From: Bacillus pumilus
Lineage (GTDB): Bacteria; Bacillota; Bacilli; Bacillales; Bacillaceae
Direction of reading: 5' to 3'
Length of the DNA: 64,000 nucleotides
Assembly: GCF_024498355.1 (NCBI RefSeq)
Contig: NZ_CP101833.1
Location: 3,329,001 to 3,393,000, forward strand
The position numbers and the translations under genes are program-made. The notes under the pieces were generated by a model, which saw only the letters and a list, made by a program, of their open reading frames with translations, searched no databases and was not told where the DNA came from. Below, piece after piece: positions 10,121-18,455 of the stretch (position 1 is its first letter; the number at the start of each line of letters is the position of its first letter).

Positions 10121-10800
10121 GATTCAATATCCTTGATACACCAGTTGATTTCTTCAAGCCCCATTTGCTTTAAATATGCGTTTGCCTGAGAAAACGGACG
10201 GCTGCCAAAAAAGCCGTTTCTTGCAGAAAAAGGACTTGGGTGAGGTGATTCAATGATGTAATGCTTGTTTTGATCAATGCGTTCTTTCTTATTTTGGGCA
10301 TGTCTTCCCCATAACACAAAGACGACGGGCTGATCCCGTTCATTCAGCACATCAATCACCCGGTCTGTCACGCGTTCCCAGCCCTTGCCTTTATGCGAAT
10401 TCGCCTCACCCTTTCTCACAGTTAGCACGGTGTTTAAGAGCAGCACACCCTGTTCTGCCCAGCTGACAAGAGAGCCATGGTTTGGGACAGGACAACCAAG
10501 ATCATCCTTTAGCTCCTGAAAAATATTTCTCAAAGACGGCGGCTGTCTGACACCAGGCTGAACAGAAAAGCTTAATCCGTGTGCCTGTCCTGGGCCATGA
10601 TAAGGGTCTTGTCCCAAAATCACCACTTTGACCTCTTCATACGACGTCAAATGAAGGGCACGATAAACGTCATCGGGTTTCGGAAAAACGGTCTGCATGC
10701 GATATTCTTCCTTCATCCACTCACGTAATTCCTGATAATACGGCTGTTCAAATTCACTCTTCATGACAGCCCACCAGCTATCATTTAAAAATGGCTTCAT
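10114..10800 (-). CDS. ung: Uracil-DNA glycosylase
   Basis: 228 aa from ATG 10800-10798. A longer frame reaches 10860 but runs into ywdF and adds nothing like the family. The catalytic motif [18 protein letters not shown], the LLNTVLTV segment and the C-terminal [15 protein letters not shown] are complete. The enzyme removes uracil from DNA to start base excision repair. Its start overlaps the ywdF stop by 4 bases (ATGA). Confidence 0.97.
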   Translation of the reverse strand: MKPFLNDSWWAVMKSEFEQPYYQELREWMKEEYRMQTVFPKPDDVYRALHLTSYEEVKVVILGQDPYHGPGQAHGLSFSVQPGVRQPPSLRNIFQELKDDLGCPVPNHGSLVSWAEQGVLLLNTVLTVRKGEANSHKGKGWERVTDRVIDVLNERDQPVVFVLWGRHAQNKKERIDQNKHYIIESPHPSPFSARNGFFGSRPFSQANAYLKQMGLEEINWCIKDIESK

Positions 10801-11630
10801 TGCGGTTCTCCTCCTTCTGCCTGCTGTGCCAATCTTGAGATCATCGGTTTTCCATCCCACACAATCTCACTCTCTGATTCTCGTTTTTTCATCGCTGGTT
10901 CTTCTAGTAGGACAGCAAAGTTAGCTGTCGGCAGATCGCCAAGTTCATGCTTTTCACTTAGATCATTTAAGTAGTTCTTCCTTGTTTCACCAAGATCACT
11001 AGACTGATTTCCACCGCCATCAAAAAACGCATAGATCACGCTGGCAGCTGGTACCCGTTTTACTCGCGCATGCTGTGATACACGCAAGAAAAAGTCCCAA
11101 TCCCAGTAATGATGCATAGCTGGGTCAAAGTAGCCAACCTCTTCGTGTATGTGGCGTTTATACATACTGCCCGAAGGAACATATGTAGAAAAGACACGCA
11201 TATCTTCAATGTCCGCTGTATAAGCAAACAAACGTCTCGATAATGGAAAACGGATAGCGCCTTTTTCTTCAAATGAAACAATTTCTGCGTCAGAAAAGAC
11301 AAAGTCGGCGTCGTCCAGCGCCTTGCTCATACGTTCGATATGACAAGGTGTGAAGTAATCATCGTCGTCACTTAGCATGATGACATCGCCTGTCAGCTCC
11401 CGCACCCCCACATTTCTTGCATTGACATGCTGGACATTCTCATCTAAATGAATCAAGCGGATCGGAAGTTCAGGATAGAGTTCCTGAATGATGTCCACTC
11501 GCTCCCCTGCATCATTCACTACTACAATTTCAAAAGGCTGTACGGTTTGTCTCGAAATGGATTCAAGCAGCTCACACAGCGCGCTTAGTCTGTTATGCGT
11601 CACAATTAATAAGGATATCTTCATATTCAA
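10797..11630 (-). CDS. ywdF: YwdF, GT2 glycosyltransferase
   Basis: 277 aa. The GT-A start ([20 protein letters not shown]) and a metal-binding SDDDDYF motif are present, followed by the acceptor region [19 protein letters not shown]. The C-terminal 45 residues are charged and outside the catalytic domain. The sugar donor and acceptor are unknown. It is translationally coupled to ung, an odd pairing that is also found in B. subtilis. Confidence 0.88.
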   Translation of the reverse strand: MNMKISLLIVTHNRLSALCELLESISRQTVQPFEIVVVNDAGERVDIIQELYPELPIRLIHLDENVQHVNARNVGVRELTGDVIMLSDDDDYFTPCHIERMSKALDDADFVFSDAEIVSFEEKGAIRFPLSRRLFAYTADIEDMRVFSTYVPSGSMYKRHIHEEVGYFDPAMHHYWDWDFFLRVSQHARVKRVPAASVIYAFFDGGGNQSSDLGETRKNYLNDLSEKHELGDLPTANFAVLLEEPAMKKRESESEIVWDGKPMISRLAQQAEGGEPQ

Positions 11631-11702
11631 CTTACTCCTTTAATAGATTCGTCTTTTTCCATTAAAACATAAATTGGCTTTCTTCTCATGATATAAAAGG
11701 TG

Positions 11703-11728
11703 GTTTGATTTTGCGGGAAAATGGGAAT
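11703..11728 (+). promoter_or_regulatory. Sigma-B-type promoter
   Basis: GTTTGA (11703-11708), a 14-base spacer, then GGGAAT (11723-11728), close to the sigma-B consensus GTTTAA-N(12-15)-GGGTAT. It lies 25 bases before the start of a general-stress-type gene. Confidence 0.7.
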
Positions 11729-11752
11729 TTTTGATGGAAAGGAGTGATCACT

Positions 11753-12058
11753 ATGGAATATATCACGGTAGAGAATAGCAAAGAAGCGAAACAGACCATT
11801 GAAAACTTACATTCATCAAAGGATGCCGTCTTCGTTTTTGCGTACGATCCAGAACGCTCTGATAACGTAACTGAGTATACAGATGCCAAAAGCATGACAG
11901 CAGTCGATCAAGGAATTTTAGATCAAGTTGCCAATGTCATTCGCACCCGGGATGATGAGCTCATGGCCAAAATGATGTCGGTCGGTGCTGATCAGGAGTT
12001 AGCCTTAACGCTTTTAGAGGAGCTGAAAAAAGGAAAATTGGTGATTAGTAAAAGATAA
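11753..12058 (+). CDS. General stress protein, YflT/GS17M-like
   Basis: 101 aa from ATG 11753, 8 bases after GGAG; an upstream GTG at 11744 overlaps the ribosome site. The acidic N-terminus (YITVENSKEAKQTIENL) and the core VFVFAYDPERSDNVTEYTDA resemble the heat-induced YflT family, which has no known enzymatic role. The sigma-B-type promoter 25 bases upstream supports a general stress role. It sits between ywdF and pdxK, a place not occupied by a homologue in B. subtilis as far as I recall. Confidence 0.75.
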   Translation: MEYITVENSKEAKQTIENLHSSKDAVFVFAYDPERSDNVTEYTDAKSMTAVDQGILDQVANVIRTRDDELMAKMMSVGADQELALTLLEELKKGKLVISKR

Positions 12059-12065
12059 GGATTTG

Positions 12066-12094
12066 AAGCGTTTCTCTTTGAGGAACGCTTTTTT
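12066..12094 (+). terminator. Terminator of the stress gene
   Basis: AAGCGTT / AACGCTT stem with an 11-base loop and a T-run. Confidence 0.8.
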
Positions 12095-12105
12095 ATGTCG
12101 TTTCA

Positions 12106-12134
12106 TTGTGATAAATGGAAAAGCTGATTATAAT
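12106..12134 (+). promoter_or_regulatory. Sigma-A promoter for pdxK
   Basis: TTGTGA (12106-12111), 17 bases, TATAAT (12129-12134). The start codon follows 50 bases later. Confidence 0.75.
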
Positions 12135-12183
12135 AAGGGGTAGAACAAGAACTGTTACACATCACATTGGAGGTTCAGCAACT

Positions 12184-12993
12184 ATGTCTATGAATAAAGC
12201 ACTCACCATCGCAGGTTCGGATTCAAGCGGCGGTGCAGGTATCCAAGCAGATTTAAAAACGTTTCAAGAGAAAAACGTCTACGGGATGACAGCTTTAACA
12301 GTTGTCGTTGCAATGGACCCTCATAACTCATGGGATCATCAGGTGTTTCCAATCGATACGGCGACCATTCGTGCGCAGCTCTCTACAATTGTGGAAGGCA
12401 TTGGAATAGATGCTCTAAAAACAGGCATGCTCCCAACGGTCGACGTGATTGAACTCGCGGCTGAAACCATCAAAACATATGATTTGAAAAATGTCGTCAT
12501 TGATCCTGTCATGGTTTGTAAGGGGGCAAACGAAGTCCTTTACCCAGAGCATGCTGAAGCTTTACGTGAAAAGCTCACGCCACTGGCAACCGTCATCACA
12601 CCTAACCTTTTCGAAGCAGGTCAATTAAGCGGCATCGGTGAGATCAAAACGATCGAACAAATGGAAGAAGCAGCAAAACGCATCCACAAACTTGGTGCAA
12701 AGTATGTCGTCATCACTGGAGGCGGTAAGCTTAGCCAAGATAAAGCGATTGATTTGCTTTATGATGGACAAACCTTTGAACGCCTTGAATCTGATAAGAT
12801 CGACACACAATATACACACGGCGCAGGCTGCACATTCTCAGCGGCAGTCACAGCTGAACTAGCGAATGGATCAGACGTGAAGGAAGCCATTTATGCAGCA
12901 AAAGAATTCATCACTTCTGCCATTAAAGGCTCATTCCAGCTAAACGACTACATCGGACCAACCAAGCATTCCGCTCATCGTTTTGACAAATAA
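12184..12993 (+). CDS. pdxK: Pyridoxine/HMP kinase, PdxK (ThiD-like, YwdB)
   Basis: 269 aa from ATG 12184, which follows GGAGG; the longer frame from 12115 would contain the promoter. Ribokinase-fold signatures are ALTIAGSDSSGGAGIQADLK, DPVMVCKGANEVL and the catalytic-aspartate region YTHGAGCTFSAA. The B. subtilis orthologue phosphorylates pyridoxal or pyridoxine and resembles hydroxymethylpyrimidine kinases. The gene is monocistronic with its own promoter and terminator. Confidence 0.93.
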   Translation: MSMNKALTIAGSDSSGGAGIQADLKTFQEKNVYGMTALTVVVAMDPHNSWDHQVFPIDTATIRAQLSTIVEGIGIDALKTGMLPTVDVIELAAETIKTYDLKNVVIDPVMVCKGANEVLYPEHAEALREKLTPLATVITPNLFEAGQLSGIGEIKTIEQMEEAAKRIHKLGAKYVVITGGGKLSQDKAIDLLYDGQTFERLESDKIDTQYTHGAGCTFSAAVTAELANGSDVKEAIYAAKEFITSAIKGSFQLNDYIGPTKHSAHRFDK

Positions 12994-13000
12994 AACAGTA

Positions 13001-13039
13001 AAAACCGATTCACCTTTTTAATGGGTGAATCGGTTTTTT
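13001..13039. terminator. Terminator after pdxK
   Basis: AAAAACCGATTCACC pairs with GGTGAATCGGTTTTTT, a stem of 15 bp with T-run. Confidence 0.92.
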
Positions 13040-13103
13040 GTTTATCGATATTTAAAAACAGACCTTTATCTTCAATTGTCAGCACCTTCCATTTTCGTTC
13101 CGT

Positions 13104-13133
13104 AAAAAAAGCGCACTCGCTCCTGAGTACACT
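13104..13133 (-). terminator. Terminator at the end of the sacPA-ywdA operon
   Basis: On the minus strand AGTGTACTC and GAGTGCGCT form a 9-bp stem including G-U pairs, followed by seven U residues. Confidence 0.7.
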
Positions 13134-13154
13134 CTTTTGCCCCTACATGAATGC

Positions 13155-13409
13155 CTACTTTTGCTGATCCGATTCTTTCGCGATTTTTCGAATAAAGGCT
13201 TCAATGGATTCTACAAATAAGGCATATTCTTTCATTTGTTTATACGTATCTGACAGCTTCTCTTTTAACTCTTCCTGCTCTAGAGAAGGTTCACCGAGAA
13301 TAGATTGGACTTGAATGAGCAATTCTTTATATTCTTCACGTTTATCTTCAACATGATCTGCCATTGTCTCCAAGCGCTTTCTAGTCGTCGGCTGCTGTTT
13401 TGAATTCAA
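13155..13409 (-). CDS. ywdA: YwdA, small charged protein
   Basis: 84 aa, almost the same length as B. subtilis YwdA and in the same place after sacA. It is highly charged and mostly helical with coiled-coil potential (RLETMADHVEDKREEYKELL). No membrane segment or known motif is seen. A gap of about 200 bases separates it from sacA without an obvious terminator, so it may belong to the sucrose operon. Function unknown. Confidence 0.8.
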   Translation of the reverse strand: MNSKQQPTTRKRLETMADHVEDKREEYKELLIQVQSILGEPSLEQEELKEKLSDTYKQMKEYALFVESIEAFIRKIAKESDQQK

Positions 13410-13607
13410 GTAAACAACCCCTTTTTGTCCTGCCGCATTTGGATAAACGTCAGCCTCAGCTGTATATATTTTAAAATGATACCATAATTCAACCTGTTAT
13501 CATATATGTAAAACGTCATCAAACCGCTCACCACCGCCTGAGGCAACTCTTATTTCTATGCGCTATAGGCTTTAAGATACAGGCTGATCTCACTAGAAAA
13601 AAGCAGA

Positions 13608-15065
13608 TCAATGACCTGCTTCTTTTTGTAAATGCCATGTCTTTAGTTTAAGCTTCGTTTCATTTCTGCCACTCATCGAGATTGATTTATTTCCCGGGGA
13701 AGGAAAGTAACGTGAGGTAAATACTTCCCTGCCTCCGTTTACAAAAATCTCAATCGACGATGCATCGATAAAGATATGCAGGTCCTGTAATTCCTCTATT
13801 TCTACTTCACGAATTTCCTTTGCTCGATCTTCAAATCGATCTCGTTCTAATGTCAGTTTCCCCTCATCTTTATCATAAAAGATACGGGCAGCCGCACGAA
13901 TACAGCATTCAAACCCTTTTTGTGTTTCAATTTGATCAATAAATACCTCTGCGCTCGTAATATCATCTACAGGAATAGAATGAACAGAGCGCTTAATATG
14001 AAATACATGCTCTTGCTCATTTGTCCGCATGGTCTGAAGCTCAGTTACTGGCTTTTGAATAAGATGTCCCTCATCATCTAAACGGAGCTCTCTCGGAATC
14101 GTTAAGCAGTGTATCCATTGATAGGAAATCGTCGGGTGATGCTCTTCTCCTTGATCAGGAACACCCATCCATCCAATTAAAAGACGCCTGCCTGATTCGT
14201 CTTGAAAGGTCTGCTGCGCATAGAAGTCAAAGCCTCGATCCAGCTCCTCAAATTCTCCGTGTGTATATTGGTAAGAGCTATCATCTAATGTACCAACAAA
14301 ATAGCCTGATTGATGTGTATTTTGATATTTTAAGCCATCAGGCTTGAGCCCTTGCGGTGACACAATCAATACATCACGGCCGTCTAATTCGAACAGATCT
14401 GGACATTCCCACATATATCCGAAATCTTCTAATCCATTCTTTCCACTGCCTGCAATAATGCCCTGAAACGTCCAATTGTCTAATGTATCAGAGGTGAACA
14501 AGACAAGATGTCCTTTGAGATCTTGGCTTTGTGCACCTAGAACCATGTACCACTGACCATTTCGCTTCCATACCTTCGGATCACGAAAATGTGCGGTGAA
14601 TCCTTCTGGCAATGTCGCCACGACACCCTTTTTCTGAAAATGAATGCCATCGTCTGAAACAGCTAAACATTGATATGTCTCACGGTTACCTTGTTCATCA
14701 CGAACATTTCCGGTATACATCACATACATGTTTCCATCGTCAATGACGGCACTGCCAGAATAACAGCCATTTTGATCAAACCAATCACTTGGGGCAAGAG
14801 CGGCTTCTTCATGCTGCCAATTCACTAGATCTGTAGATGTGTAGTGACCCCAGAATTTTGCACCATGTCCCGTTTTGAATGGCTGCCATTGATAAAAGAC
14901 ATGGTAAATCCCCTTCCACTGAATCAATCCATTTGGGTCATTTAAAAGACCAACTGGCGGCATCAAATGAAAATGCTGGCGGTACACATCTTTTTTCACC
15001 AAATGCTCATAGTTTCGAATACGGTCTGCTACCTTTTGACGAAGTGCTGCGTCAATTGTTGTCAT
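13608..15065 (-). CDS. sacA: Sucrose-6-phosphate hydrolase SacA (GH32)
   Basis: 485 aa from ATG 15065, about 11 bases after AAGGAG; the GTG at 15077 overlaps that site. GH32 motifs are complete: nucleophile aspartate in PPVGLLNDPNG, the FRDPKV motif, and the acid/base glutamate in WECPDLF. The enzyme splits sucrose-6-phosphate brought in by SacP into glucose-6-phosphate and fructose. It follows sacP by 19 bases in the SacT-controlled operon. Confidence 0.96.
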   Translation of the reverse strand: MTTIDAALRQKVADRIRNYEHLVKKDVYRQHFHLMPPVGLLNDPNGLIQWKGIYHVFYQWQPFKTGHGAKFWGHYTSTDLVNWQHEEAALAPSDWFDQNGCYSGSAVIDDGNMYVMYTGNVRDEQGNRETYQCLAVSDDGIHFQKKGVVATLPEGFTAHFRDPKVWKRNGQWYMVLGAQSQDLKGHLVLFTSDTLDNWTFQGIIAGSGKNGLEDFGYMWECPDLFELDGRDVLIVSPQGLKPDGLKYQNTHQSGYFVGTLDDSSYQYTHGEFEELDRGFDFYAQQTFQDESGRRLLIGWMGVPDQGEEHHPTISYQWIHCLTIPRELRLDDEGHLIQKPVTELQTMRTNEQEHVFHIKRSVHSIPVDDITSAEVFIDQIETQKGFECCIRAAARIFYDKDEGKLTLERDRFEDRAKEIREVEIEELQDLHIFIDASSIEIFVNGGREVFTSRYFPSPGNKSISMSGRNETKLKLKTWHLQKEAGH

Positions 15066-15084
15066 GACTGTGTCCACTCCTTGA

Positions 15085-16473
15085 TTATTTTTCGACTTCT
15101 TTTACTTTAAAGATGATGGTGAGAATAAATGAAACAGCAACAGCGATTAACATACCAATAACATAATTTACCACATTTTGTAAACCAAATGGTGCTGCAA
15201 TGGCAATCATCGGAATACCTGTTAAACCATAAGCGTTAGCTGCTACCTTCGTGAAGACAACGAATGCTCCGCCTAATGCGCCTCCGATCATTGCGGCAAT
15301 AAACGGATTACGATAGCGCAGGTTCACACCGAATATCACAGGCTCTGTAATGCCTAAGAAAGCAGAAAATGCGGCTGGAAGTGCGATTTCTTTTGTTTTC
15401 GCACGCTTCGCTATGAAAAAGACAGCCAATCCCGCCCCGCCTTGCGCTACGTTGGACATCGCCCAGATCGGCAGCAAATAGTTCCGTCCAATGTCATTCA
15501 GCAGTCCTGCCTCAATCGCATGAAAGCTATGATGAACCCCTGTGAGCACAATTAAAGAGTAAGCACCTCCGAAAATGAGTCCTGCTAAGAATCCTGCATG
15601 GTCATAAACAAATGTCAGTGCATTTGAAATTCCTGTACCGAGCATTCTTCCGAGCGGCCCAACCGCTATAAACGTCACAAATCCAGTCACAATCACCGTC
15701 ACAAACGGGGTCACAAGTAAATCAATACTGTTCGGCACGACTTTTCTTAAATGCTTTTCAACAAGACACATGATATACACAGTCAATAAAACCGGGATGA
15801 CTGTTCCTTGGTAACCAAGAAGAGCAATATCAAAATTGAATAAATGCATATACTCTGGTTTCGCCTCTGTCAGTCCCCATGGGTTGAGCAGGTTAGGGTG
15901 AATCATAATTCCCCCAATGACGGCACCTAAGTACGGATTTCCACCAAACTCTTTCGCTGCACTGACCCCAATTAAAATCGGTAAAATGATAAAGGCAGCA
16001 CTCGAGAACATATCAAGCATTTGGAAGATCGCGGAGCTTGGATCAACCCATTTAAATGCTTTCATCATGCCTAGAAGACCCATTAATAAACCGCTCGCAA
16101 CAATCGCCGGAATAATTGGTACAAAAATATTCGATAACGTCTTGGCAAAACGGGCAAGTGGATTCATTTTTTGTTTCACTGCTTCATCATGGCTGACAGG
16201 CTTTTGTTTCTCGTCGTCTGTCTCAAGACCGATCTCACGAGCAAATGGCTCATATACCTTGTTGACAGACCCAGTCCCAAAAATGACCTGAAATTGTCCT
16301 GAGCTTGAGAAAGCCCCCTTCACACCATCAAGCTCTTCAATGGCCTCTTTGTCAATCAAACCCTCATCTTTCATCACCAACCTGAGCCGTGTGGCACAAT
16401 GCGTTGCACTAATGACATTTTCTTTACCACCTAATAATTTTGTTAATTCTTTCGCTGTTTTTTGATAATCCAT
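15085..16473 (-). CDS. sacP: Sucrose-specific PTS component EIIBC, SacP
   Basis: 462 aa. The N-terminal EIIB domain carries the phosphorylated cysteine in ISATHCATRLRLV (Cys26). From about residue 100 the EIIC domain has roughly ten helices, with GVHHSFHAIEAGL and the substrate motif GITEPVIFGVNLR. There is no EIIA domain, which must be supplied by another PTS protein. Expression depends on the antiterminator site and terminator in its 5' leader. Confidence 0.96.
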   Translation of the reverse strand: MDYQKTAKELTKLLGGKENVISATHCATRLRLVMKDEGLIDKEAIEELDGVKGAFSSSGQFQVIFGTGSVNKVYEPFAREIGLETDDEKQKPVSHDEAVKQKMNPLARFAKTLSNIFVPIIPAIVASGLLMGLLGMMKAFKWVDPSSAIFQMLDMFSSAAFIILPILIGVSAAKEFGGNPYLGAVIGGIMIHPNLLNPWGLTEAKPEYMHLFNFDIALLGYQGTVIPVLLTVYIMCLVEKHLRKVVPNSIDLLVTPFVTVIVTGFVTFIAVGPLGRMLGTGISNALTFVYDHAGFLAGLIFGGAYSLIVLTGVHHSFHAIEAGLLNDIGRNYLLPIWAMSNVAQGGAGLAVFFIAKRAKTKEIALPAAFSAFLGITEPVIFGVNLRYRNPFIAAMIGGALGGAFVVFTKVAANAYGLTGIPMIAIAAPFGLQNVVNYVIGMLIAVAVSFILTIIFKVKEVEK

Positions 16474-16498
16474 GTTGTCTCCTCCTTTTTTAAAGCAA

Positions 16499-16592
16499 AA
16501 AAGACCTAAAATTCACCAACGATCAAAGGACATACACGTCCCATCGTTACGCAAATTTTAGGTCTTGCCTGCCTGACAGTCACAATCCCACG
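16499..16592 (-). promoter_or_regulatory. sacP leader: RAT antiterminator site overlapping a terminator
   Basis: On the minus strand a ribonucleic antiterminator sequence (about 16592-16560, GGGATTGTGACTG...GGCAAGACC) overlaps the 5' arm of a terminator. That terminator has 13-bp arms at 16554-16566 and 16501-16513 (AAGACCTAAAATT and complement) and a U-run. SacT binding to the RAT would block the terminator, so sacPA is read only when sucrose is present. The arrangement matches the B. subtilis sacPA leader. Confidence 0.92.
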
Positions 16593-16603
16593 ATATCGAA
16601 TTT

Positions 16604-16618
16604 TGATTACGCTTTCAT
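16604..16618 (-). promoter_or_regulatory. CcpA (cre) site at the sacP promoter
   Basis: ATGAAAGCGTAATCA on the minus strand matches the cre consensus WTGNAANCGNWNNCW at every fixed position. It overlaps the -10 and start point, so carbon catabolite repression is expected. Confidence 0.8.
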
Positions 16619-16646
16619 CATAGTATAAGAGTGTGACCTGCGTCAA
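16617..16646 (-). promoter_or_regulatory. Sigma-A promoter for sacPA
   Basis: TTGACG (16646-16641), 18 bases, TATGAT (16622-16617) on the minus strand. Confidence 0.75.
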
Positions 16647-16698
16647 TCTATTTTTTCGAATCAAATGACCCATATACACTAATAAGAGTAGTGTGCAT

Positions 16699-16719
16699 AA
16701 AAAAAGCCTGCATGCAGGC
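16699..16719 (-). terminator. Terminator after sacT
   Basis: The palindrome GCCTGCATGCAGGC (16706-16719) followed by seven U residues on the minus strand. Confidence 0.75.
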
Positions 16720-16726
16720 ACAACCA

Positions 16727-17560
16727 TTAAACCAATTCGGCATCTTGCAGACGCTGGACATGCAGCGTGATGTAGCCGATCTCCGATTTAGGGAGATGAA
16801 GTCCATATTCATTTTTCAACAAGTCAGCGAGTCCAAGTGCACACTGGTATGACGAATCATACTTTGTTTGGATAAAGAACAGCATCTCATCGTCCATAAT
16901 TTGAAATGCCTCATTCGATTCCAACCTGCCTAATGCATACCTCAAATGTGTCACTAGCCGCTGATAGGAAATACTATCCTCATCAATCGAGTGATTAAAA
17001 TAGCTTTCAATATGCTCGATCATTTCTTTGATCATCGTTGTGTATTTGACGGTCTTCTTCATGGACTCCGTATTCATTTTGGCCGTATGAATATGAAGCG
17101 CCACATATCCTGCCTCATCGTCCGGCAGTTCAACCCCAAGCCGCTCCTTTACATAACGAATGGCATACTTTCCAATGTCATATTCCTGCTTATATAAGAC
17201 TTTGATCTCACCAAGCAATTTATTATATAGCACAATGCCTTTTTGAACGCGTTCAATGGCGAAGGATAAATGATCCGTCAGTGATATGTGGATATGATCA
17301 CTGAGCGGCAACATGAGTTCACCCTCTGCATAACTGATAATATGCTCTGCCACCTCAATATGCGCTTCTGGCAATGTCGCAAGAATTTGTTTGAATTTCT
17401 CATTTTCTTCACGCACAACAAATATTTTCTCTATTTTTTGAACGGGAACGACGTCATTTTTCCCCTTCTGAAAAGCAATTCCGGGCCCCATCACAATTTT
17501 CTCCTGATCCCCCTCCTTTACAACCACTGCATTGTTATTCAATATTTTATATATCTTCAA
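16727..17560 (-). CDS. sacT: SacT, BglG-family transcription antiterminator
   Basis: 277 aa starting with TTG at 17560-17558, after AGAGGAT. The N-terminal 55 residues are the RNA-binding CAT domain ([20 protein letters not shown]). Two PTS regulation domains follow, with conserved histidines in [13 protein letters not shown] and [11 protein letters not shown] (PRD1) and [11 protein letters not shown] and [10 protein letters not shown] (PRD2). SacT binds the RAT in the sacP leader; phosphorylation by HPr and the sucrose PTS tunes it. Confidence 0.95.
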   Translation of the reverse strand: MKIYKILNNNAVVVKEGDQEKIVMGPGIAFQKGKNDVVPVQKIEKIFVVREENEKFKQILATLPEAHIEVAEHIISYAEGELMLPLSDHIHISLTDHLSFAIERVQKGIVLYNKLLGEIKVLYKQEYDIGKYAIRYVKERLGVELPDDEAGYVALHIHTAKMNTESMKKTVKYTTMIKEMIEHIESYFNHSIDEDSISYQRLVTHLRYALGRLESNEAFQIMDDEMLFFIQTKYDSSYQCALGLADLLKNEYGLHLPKSEIGYITLHVQRLQDAELV

Positions 17561-17612
17561 GGGGTATCCTCTCCCACCAGATAACGTTTCTTATGTGGGA
17601 TTTTACCCTGTT

Positions 17613-17891
17613 TCACCTCTTCTGTAAAGGGAAGAGCGGACCAGCACGCGCCTCTCTCGTCGTCTTCTCATCAAGCATCATCAGACTTTGCTGAAACAGT
17701 TTCTCTGCCCTGCGCTTCTTCTTATTTTTCTCTGCCAGCTTCTCTTGCTGTCTCTCTTTCTCTACTTGAAAGAACCCAGCATCCACTGCGGCCGCTTTAA
17801 ACCGCTGCTGCTTCATCATCACACCAGGATTCACAAGCACATTCATCATGAAACCAAACCATACACTCAACCAGCTTTTCAATTTCTTCAC
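17613..17891 (-). CDS. ywcI: YwcI, small conserved protein
   Basis: 92 aa from GTG 17891, preceded by GGAGGGAT. Residues 1-30 are hydrophobic with aromatics (WLSVWFGFMMNVLVNPGV); the rest is a strongly basic helix (QVEKERQQEKLAEKNKKKRR). Position between sacT and vpr equals B. subtilis ywcI. Function unknown; it probably shares a transcript with sacT, 52 bases downstream. Confidence 0.75.
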   Translation of the reverse strand: MKKLKSWLSVWFGFMMNVLVNPGVMMKQQRFKAAAVDAGFFQVEKERQQEKLAEKNKKKRRAEKLFQQSLMMLDEKTTREARAGPLFPLQKR

Positions 17892-18068
17892 TGAACATCC
17901 CTCCGCTTTTCTTAGAATCTAGCAGCTCTAGCAAAATAACTGCTCCTATCATATCCCGAGAAAAAAGAGAGGTTTGTCACAATATGGGTGAAAAAACAAA
18001 CTAGTTTTCAGAAGTTTTGTTGAAAAGTGCAGAAGATCATCACGTTCCATGATCTTTTAAGAAAAATA

Positions 18069-18455
18069 TTATACACACACTATCCAAAAGATAAGCACAC
18101 CTTATCAACAGAGTTTATCCACATATCAACACCCTCTCACTAGATTTTGTGTATGGATTTTTTTTATTTTCCATATATGTATCCGAATATTTGAGTTATC
18201 AACAGACAATTGTGTATAAGTGCGACTTTATAAACAAAATAGTTCTTTATAACTATGTAAAATAAGACCATTTTAGTAAAGGAATTGTTTTCATCGTATT
18301 GAATACTTAATAACGGGCAGTGAATCTTTCCTATTTATCCACAAAAAGAAAGGCTATCTCCCTAAATACACAGCTAGAAAGGGGAAAATTAATTGAAAAA
18401 AGGAATCTCTCGTTCTTCTGTTCTATTGTTCTCCACTATTTTTATTTTATCCACA
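18069..18455. promoter_or_regulatory. DnaA-box cluster upstream of vpr
   Basis: Five perfect 9-mers of type TTATNCACA lie within 387 bp: 18069-18077, 18115-18123, 18211-18219 (reverse), 18335-18343 and 18447-18455. One-mismatch forms occur at 18102-18110, 18196-18204 and 18228-18236. The last perfect box is inside the vpr signal-peptide codons. From memory, DnaA-binding clusters outside oriC are known in B. subtilis, one of them near ywcI. This 500-bp gene-free stretch (17892-18392) otherwise holds only the vpr promoter. Confidence 0.85.
18285..18313 (+). promoter_or_regulatory. Candidate sigma-A promoter for vpr
   Basis: TTGTTT (18285-18290), 17 bases, TAATAA (18308-18313). A moderate match, located 22 bases before a perfect DnaA box. 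Confidence 0.45.

Noticed and set aside
16506..16727. Minus-strand 73-codon frame between sacT and sacP
   Set aside because: It lies on the promoter, RAT and terminator of sacP and has no coding features.
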